A stretch of 37,708 nt of DNA from Candidatus Poribacteria bacterium (GCA_028818705.1 JAPPNJ010000149.1:1-37708); one strand, 5' to 3'; shown: positions 7,911-17,807, counted from the stretch's first letter. The notes: generated by a model from the letters alone, not told the origin. Made by a program: numbers and translations.

Positions 7911-9848
7911 GTGAATTCTTTAATCCTGATGATCCTGATTCTTTTTTCAGTATCTATTGCCTTCGGTGCGGTAGAAATTGAGGATGTGACTTTCGGGTTC
8001 AACGAAGGTTACAAAACAGGGACGTGGGCACCTTTGACTGTTACTGTCCGGAGCCAAGATGAACCCGTCGTATTTGCTGGCGAACTGGCAGTGGAGGTCC
8101 AAAACTTTACTTCGGATACGCCGCTTGAGCGGTACGCCACCCCATTGCGGCTCAGTCCAACCGGACGACAACAGAAACAGTTCTATGTTTACTGCTCGAA
8201 AAATGCAACCCGGCTTATTGTCCAACTTGTCCCTGCAGTATCCGTAGAGAGCAACCTTTGGAATTCCCCCTTGATAAGGGGGGATAGGGGGGGGGGAACG
8301 TTGCTCAATGCTATGTCGCCTATGATACAGGAGATATCACTACCGATACCTATTGCCCGCAAAGACTATCTCGTGTTAGTATTAGCACCGAGCGGGGACA
8401 GGTTGAAACGATTTATTGACAAAAAATCGCTAAAAGTTTCTGATGGTGCCGAGGTACACGTTAAGTACCTCCCTAACTCAACGTCACTGCTAAGCGACTG
8501 GATCGGTTATAATGCCGTTGATGTTCTCGTTATCCGTGGGACCTTTCTGACAGAGAGGCATGTCTCTAAAGCCCAACAGGCAGCGCTACTCGATTGGGTG
8601 CAACGTGGCGGCACACTTATTACGTCTGGAGGCAGCAGCTTTGACACCCTGCAAGGCAGTTTCCTGGAACCTTTCCTTCCAGTTGAATTGAAAGGTCTAA
8701 AAAAAACAAACGCGTTCCCTGATGCCTTGTACGAACAACTCGGCTTTCAGTCTTCTAGTGATAATAGAACTTTCTTTGAGCGCATTGAGTTCATGCCGAA
8801 AGCCGGATGTGAAACGTTAGTTGGTACAACAGAGCATATTTACGTCGCAAAGCGAAATTTTGGAAATGGTCAGATTCTCTGTCTCGCCTTTGATTACAAT
8901 GCACCACCGTTCTCGGAGCAAGAAGTAGGTGAGGCGTTTTGGTACCGTTTACTGAGTGAGTCCGGGAAATCTCCGCGGCATCTTGCAGACCGCTACGCGC
9001 CCGCTCGTCAACATGAAGAAAAAATTCATAAACAGTTTCTCTCAAAAATGCCTACTCAGGTACCGCTTGTTAGACTGTTAGCCGTAATCTTACCAGCATA
9101 CCTTCTCGCTTTTGGTGGCTTTCTGCTTTATTTTCGGAAATCTAAACAAAAGTCGTCCGTCTATTGGATCGGAAGCTGCCTCTTTGTTTTGCTTTCGGTG
9201 AGCACAATTGCGTTAGCGAGAAATATTTTGCCTGACAGCATAGGAGCAGATCGACTATCGATTTTATCAATTTACTCAGAGCGTCAACGTGGACATCTAC
9301 AAAGTTTTGTTTCTATCAGAACTACGTCGCGCACGAAAACGTCCATTAAGTTTCCAGAAGGCACTTTTATCCGCCATCAGGAAACTGAACTGTTTCAAAA
9401 GCTTGGGACGTTAATTCAAGGTTCACATGTTCAGCTGCAAGATGTCTCTGTAGAGCCTTGGCATCCTACGACTTATGTGCAAGAGGCATTTACGCAACAA
9501 TTGCCCGTTAAACTTGAAACCGCGTGGAGCGTCACAAAAAAAGAGATAACTTACTTAGGAAATATCCGTCTAAAAGGACAAGAGCCGTTTCTGACAGAAA
9601 ACGGGATGACAACTAATCGACGCCCCGTAAAAATACCACCTGATAAAGAACTGAGCGGCGTACGAAAGGCGTTTGCACGAATCCTACAGCAAGAGGGTGT
9701 CTTACAATATCTGACAAATGAGACATGTTTGAACCAGCGACCCTACATTATTGGATGGACTTCTCGCGACTTTACTGACATAGCAACAGATCAGGATGCG
9801 AATGCAAATGATGAAACTTTAGTAATTTTTCGCCCTACTGACAACTGA
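7911..9848 (+). CDS. Membrane-anchored protein of unknown function, GATase-like periplasmic region
   Basis: The protein has 645 residues from a GTG start at 7911 (GTGGGG upstream). An N-terminal signal peptide (LILMILILFSVSIAFG) is followed by an exported region of about 360 residues. Segments such as YLVLVLAP, VDVLVIRG and LLDWVQRGGTLITSGG resemble the glutamine-amidotransferase-like fold seen in some membrane-anchored bacterial proteins, without a visible catalytic Cys-His-Glu triad. Two membrane segments follow near 383-405 and 416-436, then a C-terminal domain of about 200 residues. Residues about 113-132 are encoded by a G-rich palindromic repeat inserted in frame. I do not recognise the family. 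It sits between two kinase genes on the same strand, and no pathway can be inferred. Confidence 0.75.
   Translation: MNSLILMILILFSVSIAFGAVEIEDVTFGFNEGYKTGTWAPLTVTVRSQDEPVVFAGELAVEVQNFTSDTPLERYATPLRLSPTGRQQKQFYVYCSKNATRLIVQLVPAVSVESNLWNSPLIRGDRGGGTLLNAMSPMIQEISLPIPIARKDYLVLVLAPSGDRLKRFIDKKSLKVSDGAEVHVKYLPNSTSLLSDWIGYNAVDVLVIRGTFLTERHVSKAQQAALLDWVQRGGTLITSGGSSFDTLQGSFLEPFLPVELKGLKKTNAFPDALYEQLGFQSSSDNRTFFERIEFMPKAGCETLVGTTEHIYVAKRNFGNGQILCLAFDYNAPPFSEQEVGEAFWYRLLSESGKSPRHLADRYAPARQHEEKIHKQFLSKMPTQVPLVRLLAVILPAYLLAFGGFLLYFRKSKQKSSVYWIGSCLFVLLSVSTIALARNILPDSIGADRLSILSIYSERQRGHLQSFVSIRTTSRTKTSIKFPEGTFIRHQETELFQKLGTLIQGSHVQLQDVSVEPWHPTTYVQEAFTQQLPVKLETAWSVTKKEITYLGNIRLKGQEPFLTENGMTTNRRPVKIPPDKELSGVRKAFARILQQEGVLQYLTNETCLNQRPYIIGWTSRDFTDIATDQDANANDETLVIFRPTDN
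8249..8306. repeat. In-frame palindromic C-run/G-run insertion inside a coding region
   Basis: Outer arms GAGCAAC (8249-8255) and GTTGCTC (8300-8306) enclose CCCCC-TTGATAA-GGGGGG and then a run of ten G. The core is shared with 22338-22366. The reading frame is kept, adding about 20 residues (context NSPLIRGDRGGG). Confidence 0.8.
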
Positions 9849-9907
9849 AAGTGGAGCGGAGCGGAACGCCCTGACGGCTGATAGCTCTTTCTCCAAAGAG
9901 GTAAACC

Positions 9908-10846
9908 ATGGATGTACTATCACTCGGCATTTATGTCGTTGATGTACTCGGACGACCAATAGATCAGTTCCCCGAAAAGGGAAAATTAGCACTCTTTGAT
10001 GAACTCGAAATCCATGCCGGGGGCTGTGCTAACAACGTAGCCATCGCGCTCGCGCGCCTCGGCATCCCTGCTGGGGCAATGGGTAAAGTCGGTAAAGATG
10101 CGTTTGGTGACCTGATCCTGCAGGGGCTTGCAGACGATAGCGTCAACACGGTAGGCATGCGACAAGATACCAACGCCAGGACCTCATTTACCTTTGTCGC
10201 CATTGCTTCCGATGGAGAACGAACTTTCTACCACTACATCGGCGCGAATGGTGAACTCTGTGAGGCAGACCTTGATTGGGAACTTATCAAATCCGTCAAA
10301 ATTTTGCATATCGCCGGGGCACTTGTCATGCCCAGTTTTGATGGCGCACCGATGGCTAACGTTCTCCAAAAAGCAAAAACTTTGGACATAACTACTTCGC
10401 TTGACACAGCGTATGATGCCACTGGAAAATGGATGGAGACACTTGAACCGTGCTTGCCTCACATAGACATCTTTATGCCAAGTATTGTTGAGGCACAACA
10501 TCTCACGGGTCTATCTGAGTATCGGGAAATCACCCAATTTTTGCGAGATAACTACGGTATCCACACCATCGTCATTAAAATGGGAGAAAACGGTAGTTAC
10601 GCCTCCACACCCGAAGCAGAATACCTCGCACCAGCGTATCCTGTGAGTGTTGTTGACGCGACCGGAGCAGGAGACGCTTACGCCGCAGGTTTTCTCACGG
10701 GGACCCTCATGAACTGGGACCTAAAAGCAACAGCAGAATTGGCATCCGCAACAGGGGCGGCATGTGTCACCGCTATCGGTACAACTGCCGGTATCCAAAA
10801 TCTTCAAGAGACCTTAAAGATTAGCCGTCAGCGGTCAGAAGAGTAG
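9908..10846 (+). CDS. PfkB-family carbohydrate kinase (ribokinase-like)
   Basis: The protein has 312 residues, the usual length for the family. PfkB signature 1 is GGCANNVAIALARLG (from about 38), binding the sugar; signature 2 is DATGAGDAYAAGF with D250 and catalytic base D256, and the anion hole GAGD. It transfers phosphate from ATP to a sugar or nucleoside hydroxyl in the cytoplasm. The exact substrate is undetermined: 2-keto-3-deoxygluconate, fructose and ribose kinases all share these signatures. AGAGG at 9897-9901 precedes the ATG. Before it lies a short spacer with GGAGCGGAGCGGAAC. It may act with the sulfatase and isomerase genes nearby in sugar catabolism, which is inference only. 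Confidence 0.88.
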   Translation: MDVLSLGIYVVDVLGRPIDQFPEKGKLALFDELEIHAGGCANNVAIALARLGIPAGAMGKVGKDAFGDLILQGLADDSVNTVGMRQDTNARTSFTFVAIASDGERTFYHYIGANGELCEADLDWELIKSVKILHIAGALVMPSFDGAPMANVLQKAKTLDITTSLDTAYDATGKWMETLEPCLPHIDIFMPSIVEAQHLTGLSEYREITQFLRDNYGIHTIVIKMGENGSYASTPEAEYLAPAYPVSVVDATGAGDAYAAGFLTGTLMNWDLKATAELASATGAACVTAIGTTAGIQNLQETLKISRQRSEE

Positions 10847-10902
10847 TGGTCAGTCGTCAGCAATTAGCTGTCTTAATCTAACTTTCGTAGCCGTAGTCCG
10901 TA

Positions 10903-10948
10903 ATGAAATTATGCCTTAAATGGCATAATTTGTCTTAGTTTTACATTT
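10903..10948. repeat. Palindrome plus 'AATTTGTCTT-N3-TTTACATT' element, copy 1
   Basis: AAATTATGCC and GGCATAATTT pair around TTAAAT, and the right arm runs into TTTGTCTT-AGT-TTTACATT at 10929-10947. The second half recurs at 14304, 33251 and 33424. Here it ends one base before the GGAGG of the ABC ATPase gene, so it may act as part of that gene's leader. Confidence 0.6.
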
Positions 10949-10961
10949 GGAGGACGGATAG

Positions 10962-11966
10962 GTGGAAGGTACTCTCAGCATGAAGCCCACTGAATTACGC
11001 CGCAAGGAAAAATTAAAAATTGTTCAAACAGAAAATCTATCCAAATGGTACGGCGAAGTTATGGGGGTGAACGATGTAACCCTCACAATTCACCCCGGAA
11101 TAACCGGCTTACTGGGTCCAAATGGTGCTGGCAAAACGAGTCTAATCAAGGTCATGACGGGGCAACTCAAACCCAACCAGGGCAAGGTCAAGGTACTAAA
11201 CCAACCCGTGTGGAATAATCCCGATCTGACCAAACAGGTAGGCTACTGCCCCGACATAGAATTGGCGTATCAATTCATGACCGGTTTCGAGTTTGTCACC
11301 TTTTTTGCTACATTAAGCGGGTACGACAAAACAGAAACCGAGTCTCGGAGTCTACAGGTACTGGAAATAGTAGACATGCTGCCGGCAAAGGACCGACCGA
11401 TCGCCTCATATAGTAAAGGAATGCGGCAACGTATCAAACTCGCACAAGCATTAGTGCATGAACCCGAACTCCTCTTCCTTGACGAGCCGCTCACTGGCTT
11501 AGATCCGAATGGGAGACGGCATGTCATCTCACTCCTCAAAGAACTTGCTGATAAAGGTATAAGCATTGTCGTTTCGAGCCATATCCTCTACGAAATCGAG
11601 GCATTGACAGAGACAATTCTGCTCATTCATCAAGGACGTATCCTCGCTGAGGGCACTATCTCCGATATCCGAGAACTGATTGACGAACACCCTCACAAAG
11701 TCTACTTAAGCACCGATGAACCGCGCCGTTTAGCGCAAGTCTGTCTCCCTTTTGAAGATATCCTGAGCGTAACTTTTGTTAATGGCGATGATGTTGTAGA
11801 CAAATCAGAGACAAAAAAAGCGGACGATATTATCATTGAGACTGTCAAGCCCGACACCTTCTACGCGAGGCTCCCCCAACTCCTCATCGAAAACGATTTA
11901 AACGTTTCTCAACTCTACTCACCCGACGATAATCTTTCTTCAGTGTTTAAGTACTTAGTGGGTTAG
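10962..11966 (+). CDS. ABC transporter ATP-binding protein, ABC-2/NosF-like
   Basis: The protein has 334 residues. GTG at 10962 is chosen because GGAGG at 10949-10953 is spaced correctly; ATG at 10980 is the alternative. Walker A is GPNGAGKT at 52-59, the signature is SKGMR at 151-155, Walker B is LFLDEP with D174 and E175, and the H-loop is H207. The C-terminal 100 residues form a regulatory extension as in NosF, CcmA and other ABC-2 export ATPases. No permease gene lies on either side; the next gene is tgt on the other strand. It must therefore work with a permease encoded elsewhere, or the partner has been lost. Cargo is unknown. Confidence 0.85.
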   Translation: MEGTLSMKPTELRRKEKLKIVQTENLSKWYGEVMGVNDVTLTIHPGITGLLGPNGAGKTSLIKVMTGQLKPNQGKVKVLNQPVWNNPDLTKQVGYCPDIELAYQFMTGFEFVTFFATLSGYDKTETESRSLQVLEIVDMLPAKDRPIASYSKGMRQRIKLAQALVHEPELLFLDEPLTGLDPNGRRHVISLLKELADKGISIVVSSHILYEIEALTETILLIHQGRILAEGTISDIRELIDEHPHKVYLSTDEPRRLAQVCLPFEDILSVTFVNGDDVVDKSETKKADDIIIETVKPDTFYARLPQLLIENDLNVSQLYSPDDNLSSVFKYLVG

Positions 11967-12126
11967 TTCCCTATGCCAACTATAGGTCTCAATTTAAAAA
12001 AAGAATTAATCGTAGGTTGGGTTGAACAGATAGCATCAGAAATCTATTGATTCAAAGATGGCTGAAGTGAAGTCCTCTACTTTCCGTTTGAGAGGTGCGG
12101 AGTGAAACCTAACGGCTTTCTGCTCA

Positions 12127-13299
<1,173 letters not shown>

Positions 13300-13374
13300 T
13301 CAAGCCACCAGCAATTAGCGGCAGGGTCATTTATGGTGAACCAGACAATTATGTAGACATCTATCCTTTAATAA

Positions 13375-13437
13375 AGATTCGTTCGTAGTCGTGCGATTCA
13401 TCGCACGTCGGAACAAGAAGTGTCTAAATAATTCTAA
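13375..13437. repeat. 63-base intergenic repeat, copy 1
   Basis: It matches 18110-18172 with only two mismatches near the right end. The centre is a palindrome with arms CGTGCGAT and ATCGCACG around TC. Both copies end in an AT-rich tail (AATTCTAA). Confidence 0.85.
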
Positions 13438-13561
13438 TTCTCGCGCTTTTTTCTAAAATGGTGTAAAAAACGCAAAAATGTAGAAATTATTGAGAATAAA
13501 AGTATAAAAAACGCAATTTTTACGAAAAATATCATGATTTATTGATTTTTTTACTAACTTA

Positions 13562-13590
13562 TTGACTTTTTTCGTAATACAGTGTATAAT
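13562..13590 (+). promoter_or_regulatory. Sigma70-type promoter, TTGACT-17-TATAAT
   Basis: The -35 is TTGACT at 13562-13567, the spacer is exactly 17 bases, and the -10 is the perfect TATAAT at 13585-13590. It lies in AT-rich DNA, with no coding frame directly downstream. The start of transcription should be near 13597. Confidence 0.75.
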
Positions 13591-13596
13591 TACCTC

Positions 13597-14160
13597 CAAA
13601 GCAGTGTTGACGCGAGAATTTTAACACACGACTGAGGCAGAAGCCGCAGTGTAAGGTTAGGTTCAAAGGAACAGAGAATTCGTAAAGGGAACCCCAAAAC
13701 CGCTGTTGAGCGAGGATGGCTTCGGCTTTGGTGCCTCGCCCCTTTAGAAAGAAATAACGCTACCTATATATCTGGATGCCCGAATTTATTCGGGTTCGCG
13801 CCTCGTCCTAAACAAGTTCAGGCATCCTCATATAAATTATTGAAAAACTATCCCGGTCTTTTACATACGAAACTGATGAACGGACAAAGCATAAACCCCA
13901 TTTCCTACACTGATAATAAGAGCCTCGACGCTGGCTCCCGGTTCAACGGGTCTGTGATGTCGCCGCGCTTACTCGTCTCCACACCAATTCCCGTAAAAAC
14001 CCCCCCGACCACTTTACACACCATAAGTATTTAGCAATCTATATCGTGAGTTATCCGCGGGTTGATGGTAAACCGCAAACAGTTGGATGCTGCAATAAAA
14101 TCGAGAAGAATCACCCAATGTCAGATGCGAAAGTGCTTCGCGGCATTGGGTTATTTTTTT
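13597..14160 (+). ncRNA. Candidate structured non-coding RNA between promoter and terminator
   Basis: A strong promoter and an intrinsic terminator bracket about 560 bases lacking a credible ORF. Helices visible by eye include TAAAGGG/CCCTTTA (13683-13689 with 13740-13746) enclosing GCGAGG/CCTCGC (13710-13715 with 13733-13738), and GGATGCC/GGCATCC (13773-13779 with 13821-13827) with CCCGAAT/ATTCGGG inside. I see none of the hallmark sequences of RNase P RNA, tmRNA, SRP RNA or a known riboswitch. It could be one long RNA, or a shorter RNA processed from it. Confidence 0.4.
14113..14160 (+). terminator. Intrinsic terminator
   Basis: ACCCAATG (14113-14120) pairs with CATTGGGT (14144-14151), an inner stem GCGAA/TTCGC (14127-14131 and 14137-14141) stacks within, and a run of seven T follows at 14154-14160. 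Confidence 0.75.
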
Positions 14161-14212
14161 GTCCTAACGCCCCAGAAGTACAAAAACAAACATTTTCTTA
14201 TGAGGAGGCATT

Positions 14213-14233
14213 ATGTGCCAACGAATATTATAG
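14213..14233 (+). other. Six-codon ORF with strong ribosome site
   Basis: GAGGAGG at 14202-14208 precedes an ATG that opens only MCQRIL before TAG. It is either a leader peptide or, more likely, the preserved start of a gene whose body has been lost to the repeats that follow. Confidence 0.3.
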
Positions 14234-14303
14234 TGAATTCCGAAAATGAATACACATCTCCACTCCCTTGTAGGCGGGGTTTCCAAATTATGCTACAAAA
14301 GCA

Positions 14304-14322
14304 TAATTTGTCTTACCTTTAC
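14304..14322. repeat. 'AATTTGTCTT-N3-TTTACATT' element, copy 2
   Basis: This copy follows a palindrome AAATTATGC/GCATAATTT (14285-14293, 14301-14309). It has the same bipartite core as 10929-10947, 33251-33271 and 33424-33442. Confidence 0.6.
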
Positions 14323-14402
14323 ATTCCTCGCCAATGTGCAGGTAATTGTAGGTTTTACTATAATAACGCAAGTTGCCAGTTGTTTCGCTACATAGCACTC
14401 CG

Positions 14403-14632
14403 GAATCAGAATCAAAATCAGAATCAACGGTATTCATGCCTTGAATCAACGGTATGAATGCCTGATGGCATTCACCGGGCATGAACCGGGTATGAAGTCC
14501 GTATGGACTTCACCGGGGTATGAATACCTGATGGTATTCCGCGGGAGTGCGGGGGCTTAAATGACCGATTTTCTATAGACATATCACCCCTGAATCAACG
14601 GTATTCATGCCTTATGGCATTCACCGGGAGTG
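14403..14632. repeat. Palindrome array A (variable-arm hairpins)
   Basis: Hairpins of 7-bp arms and 4-base loops: GAATGCC-TGAT-GGCATTC (14456-14473), GAAGTCC-GTAT-GGACTTC (14494-14511), GAATACC-TGAT-GGTATTC (14522-14539), and a shorter ATGCC-TTAT-GGCAT near 14607-14620. They are joined by linkers containing TCAACGGTAT and CACCGGG. Short direct repeats of AATCAGAATCA precede them. The orientation is opposite to arrays B and C. Confidence 0.8.
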
Positions 14633-14755
14633 GGGAAAGTGCCTGAACACCTTCTGAAATGTGCAAAATCTGTTAGTAGCAACTTGGGTTATTTTTAATG
14701 TGAAAAGTAAATGAAATGAGTTAATTAAGTTTATATATTAGGAGGAAAAAACTGA

Positions 14756-17563
14756 ATGTTAACAAATAAATTGACATTTTCTTTAGCAAGTTTACTTATT
14801 TTGCTGACGACAGTGCTCTGTTTGCCAGTCGCAGCGCAAATAACGCAAAGATTGCGTGGCCAGAGAAGTGATGCGAATGACTTTGTGGTACTAGGTAGAG
14901 AGCCGCGGAGTGACTTTATGAAGGTGGGCCTCTTGGACCGCGGTACTGATAGTGTCGGTGGTTCCAAGTATAATAGGCATCCCGACACTGGCCAGCCCGA
15001 CATGCCAGACTTGGAAGCATTTTTCAGTGCTGGTGGTACACTTGAGCTTCTAATTGATGCTGACAGTGATATTGATCCTGATCCTGCGGTGAGAAGAGAG
15101 ACCGCTGCGGGGGATTTCGTCATTAGTGAAATCATGTGGGGCCGTGATGTAGGGTACAATGATAATAATTCCAACACTGCTAACGATGAAGAGCGGAAAC
15201 AGTGGATAGAGATTTATAATACCACTGAGTTTAATATTCACTTTTCGAATTCGGAGACTCAAAGCTCAGAGACTTCTAGTGGTCGTCATCAAATTCGAGC
15301 CATGCTTAGGTTTACCCCATTCACGACTGAGACTGATCCTCCACCGGAGGGTTTTATAGTTTCGGATACGGTGAGCAACGTGTATCTTGGCAAATGGACG
15401 ATGCCGGGAAGCAGTGGAGTGACAACCAGTCCTATAGGTCGGGAAAACGCGCCACCGCAGAGCAACCTCGTCTCCGCCTATCGTAACATCAATTATGCGA
15501 CGGTTACAGGCACGCATTCGGATGCCGTAAGGCTCGATAACTCAGTCGATCAAACGATAAGACGGACGAAACAGTGGGAAGGTATTCCCGATGGTAGGTT
15601 GTCGAATAGTTGGAAAGCCACACCTGTCGCTGGCAGTCGGAATATGGCACGCTGGCATATCGGTACGCCAACCATGAGGCATGTTCCAGACCAAGAGTTC
15701 ACGTTCACCATCGACCCGACGATGGTGCCATCAGACTCAGTGGTTATCAATGAAGTCTCCGTCGGTGGGGATTGGGTTGAACTTTACAACGCTGGCACTG
15801 AAGCGGTCGGGTTGTGGGGTTGGGAACTGAGTATCATCGCAGGTGATGATGCTGCAATGACCGACAAGATGCTTGTGGGTAGAGATGAAGAGCACCGGAC
15901 GGATGCGCAGAAGCGTGAGTTTAGTTTCCCAAAGAATGAGGATTTCAAGCTTCAACCGGGTGCGTATCTACTGATCGTGAAGGAGCATCCGAGTGAGACG
16001 AGTCTTGCCAACGGTGTGAACGTCGAGGAAGTGCTTGCGGGTAAAGATGTCAAAGCGGGTGCGTCTCATCAGTATATCGTGCGTTCACGTCTGGATCTTC
16101 CTGCTGAAAACTTCACGCTGCTCCTTCGGGATCATGTAGAAAAGAATGCGCAGCATAAGGATCCGAAGAAAGCGCAGCATGCTGCAGAGTTTGCGACGAC
16201 GAATACGACGCCGAGTTCGAACATAAAGGATTATGCTGGTAATCACCGTATAGCGGTGGGTGAAAGTGAATACAATACGACGTTCTGGCCGTTCCGTGGT
16301 TGGGATAGTTTGACGCCTGCGCGGGGTAAAGATGGTAACAATAACCGTTTCCCTTCGGGTAATGCGTGGTCTCGGACGAAGACGGGTGAAGCGACGGGTC
16401 ACCACAAGGGTGCGTGGGTAGAGAATGGCGTTGGTTTCAAAGGCGGCATCGGCTATGATGCGGGTGTGAAAGGTGTTGGGACGCCGGGCTATGCCAACGA
16501 TAACCTTCGGACGCAGTTGGTAGATGACAAGAATACCGCTGCGACGACGGACGATGTGTTGTTCAGTGGTGCGATAAGTATCAGTGAAGTGATGGTTGAC
16601 GCCGGTCCTCGCTGGAACCTGGTGCAGTGGATTGAGTTGTATAACTCGTCGATGACGGAAGTAGTGAACGTAGCGGGTTGGGAGTTAGAGATTCGCAACG
16701 CCACAGATGACGTTGAATCGTATGTGGATTCAGGCTTCACCTTCAACGATGCGTACATCCGTCCGAATCAGACGCTCCTGTTTGTGAGTGGCACTGGCAC
16801 GAACGATGTGATAGACAATCGTGTGTATAACCTGTATCAACACCACCGTCGAGATTTAGGGTTAACCAACCGTCGAAGTGTGTTGCTGAGTCCGGGTGGT
16901 TTCTACTTGAAACTCACGGATAAGAATGGCGATATGGTAGACGAGGCAGGCAACGTGATGGTTGATGGAGCCGAGCGCAACATCCAATGGGAGTTGCCGA
17001 CGCGTTCACCTGACATGCGTCAATCGCTGGTGCGTCAGTATGGCACCCGCGAACTCTATGACGGCACGCCTGATATGGCAGACGATGGGACGATGATGGA
17101 ATCGTGGAAACAGTCGGATCTCACCGGTGCGGGTATCAGTTTCTACGGACATCGCGATGATATCAGCACCCCCGGCTACCGTTTGGGTGGTCCGCTGCCC
17201 GTCTCACTCTCGAAGTTCCGCCCCGTGCGCAATCAAGAGACCGGTCATGTCGATATTCAATGGATTACCGAATCTGAGTTGAACAACGCAGGTTTCAATA
17301 TCCTGCGGAGTGAAACGAAGACCGGCGAATTTAAAGTTATTAACGTGAAAGGTATCGTTGCTGGACACGGCACGACGAGTGAGAAGCACGTGTATACCTT
17401 CACGGACACGACTGCGAAACCCAACGTTGTTTACTATTACCAGATTGAGGATGTCTCTGTCAATGGACATCGGACAACCTTGACGACGACGCACTTGAGA
17501 GGTCATGTAGGTGCGTCAGGTAAACTCACAACACGTTGGGGTGAGCTAAAAACGTCTAAGTAG
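14756..17563 (+). CDS. Secreted protein with three lamin-tail-like (LTD) domains
   Basis: The protein has 935 residues; GGAGG at 14741-14745 sets the start. A signal peptide ends at VAAQ near residue 28. Three lamin-tail-domain cores are visible: ISEIMWG with QWIEIYN near 120-150, VINEVSVGGDWVELYN near 326, and ISEVMVDAG with QWIELYNSS near 604, each followed by a Trp-rich strand such as GWELEI. From about 820 a fibronectin-like module (VDIQWITESELNNAGFNI, YYYQIEDVS) leads to the C-terminus TRWGELK. LTD proteins in bacteria are extracellular, often surface or matrix components. No catalytic motif is seen. A role in adhesion or binding is plausible but inferred. Confidence 0.82.
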   Translation: MLTNKLTFSLASLLILLTTVLCLPVAAQITQRLRGQRSDANDFVVLGREPRSDFMKVGLLDRGTDSVGGSKYNRHPDTGQPDMPDLEAFFSAGGTLELLIDADSDIDPDPAVRRETAAGDFVISEIMWGRDVGYNDNNSNTANDEERKQWIEIYNTTEFNIHFSNSETQSSETSSGRHQIRAMLRFTPFTTETDPPPEGFIVSDTVSNVYLGKWTMPGSSGVTTSPIGRENAPPQSNLVSAYRNINYATVTGTHSDAVRLDNSVDQTIRRTKQWEGIPDGRLSNSWKATPVAGSRNMARWHIGTPTMRHVPDQEFTFTIDPTMVPSDSVVINEVSVGGDWVELYNAGTEAVGLWGWELSIIAGDDAAMTDKMLVGRDEEHRTDAQKREFSFPKNEDFKLQPGAYLLIVKEHPSETSLANGVNVEEVLAGKDVKAGASHQYIVRSRLDLPAENFTLLLRDHVEKNAQHKDPKKAQHAAEFATTNTTPSSNIKDYAGNHRIAVGESEYNTTFWPFRGWDSLTPARGKDGNNNRFPSGNAWSRTKTGEATGHHKGAWVENGVGFKGGIGYDAGVKGVGTPGYANDNLRTQLVDDKNTAATTDDVLFSGAISISEVMVDAGPRWNLVQWIELYNSSMTEVVNVAGWELEIRNATDDVESYVDSGFTFNDAYIRPNQTLLFVSGTGTNDVIDNRVYNLYQHHRRDLGLTNRRSVLLSPGGFYLKLTDKNGDMVDEAGNVMVDGAERNIQWELPTRSPDMRQSLVRQYGTRELYDGTPDMADDGTMMESWKQSDLTGAGISFYGHRDDISTPGYRLGGPLPVSLSKFRPVRNQETGHVDIQWITESELNNAGFNILRSETKTGEFKVINVKGIVAGHGTTSEKHVYTFTDTTAKPNVVYYYQIEDVSVNGHRTTLTTTHLRGHVGASGKLTTRWGELKTSK

Positions 17564-17572
17564 GATAATAGT

Positions 17573-17711
17573 CGTCAGTAGTCAGGGCGCTACGCTCTCA
17601 GCGGTCAGTGAACAGGGCAATTGAAACACAAACCGTTTCTGAGTTTCAATTCAACCGCTTTACTGACTGCTGAAAGGCAACGGAGTTGCCGACCTGACTG
17701 CTGACTACCAT
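17573..17711. repeat. MITE-like inverted-repeat element
   Basis: Outer segments GTCAGTAGTCAG and CTGACTGCTGACTAC are imperfect inverted copies. Inside are AATTGAAAC/GTTTCAATT (17619-17627 and 17643-17651) and GGCAAC-GGA-GTTGCC (17676-17690). Fragments of the same word (CTGACTGCTGAC) recur near 10850 and 22656-22680. No transposase is encoded. Confidence 0.5.
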
Positions 17712-17766
17712 TCTACAAAGACACCAAGGTTGTTCAGGGATGAAAAGATTGGACTAACCTAAAAGC

Positions 17767-17807
17767 AAAATAGGGACTCTCGACTTCGGTTGTGAGTCCC
17801 TATTTTT
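17767..17807 (+). terminator. Strong intrinsic terminator (possibly bidirectional)
   Basis: AATAGGGACTC pairs with GAGTCCCTATT around a 14-base loop, with A residues before and seven T after (17801-17808). It would end transcripts from the lamin-tail gene and could act in both directions. Confidence 0.85.

Noticed and set aside
13921..13960. tRNA-like T-arm (CCCGGTTCAACGGG)
   Set aside because: The stem and loop do not have the 5+7 geometry and no acceptor, D or anticodon arms or CCA end could be placed around it.
14062..14457. 131-residue frame in the region after tgt
   Set aside because: It runs across the terminator, the TTTACATT element and the palindrome array; the protein is low in normal composition (NQNQNQNQ from the AATCAG repeat) and has no ribosome site.
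14403..14632. CRISPR-like array
   Set aside because: Repeats are short palindromes of variable sequence, spacing is 10-20 bases, no direct repeat of 24-40 bases with unique spacers, and no cas gene nearby.
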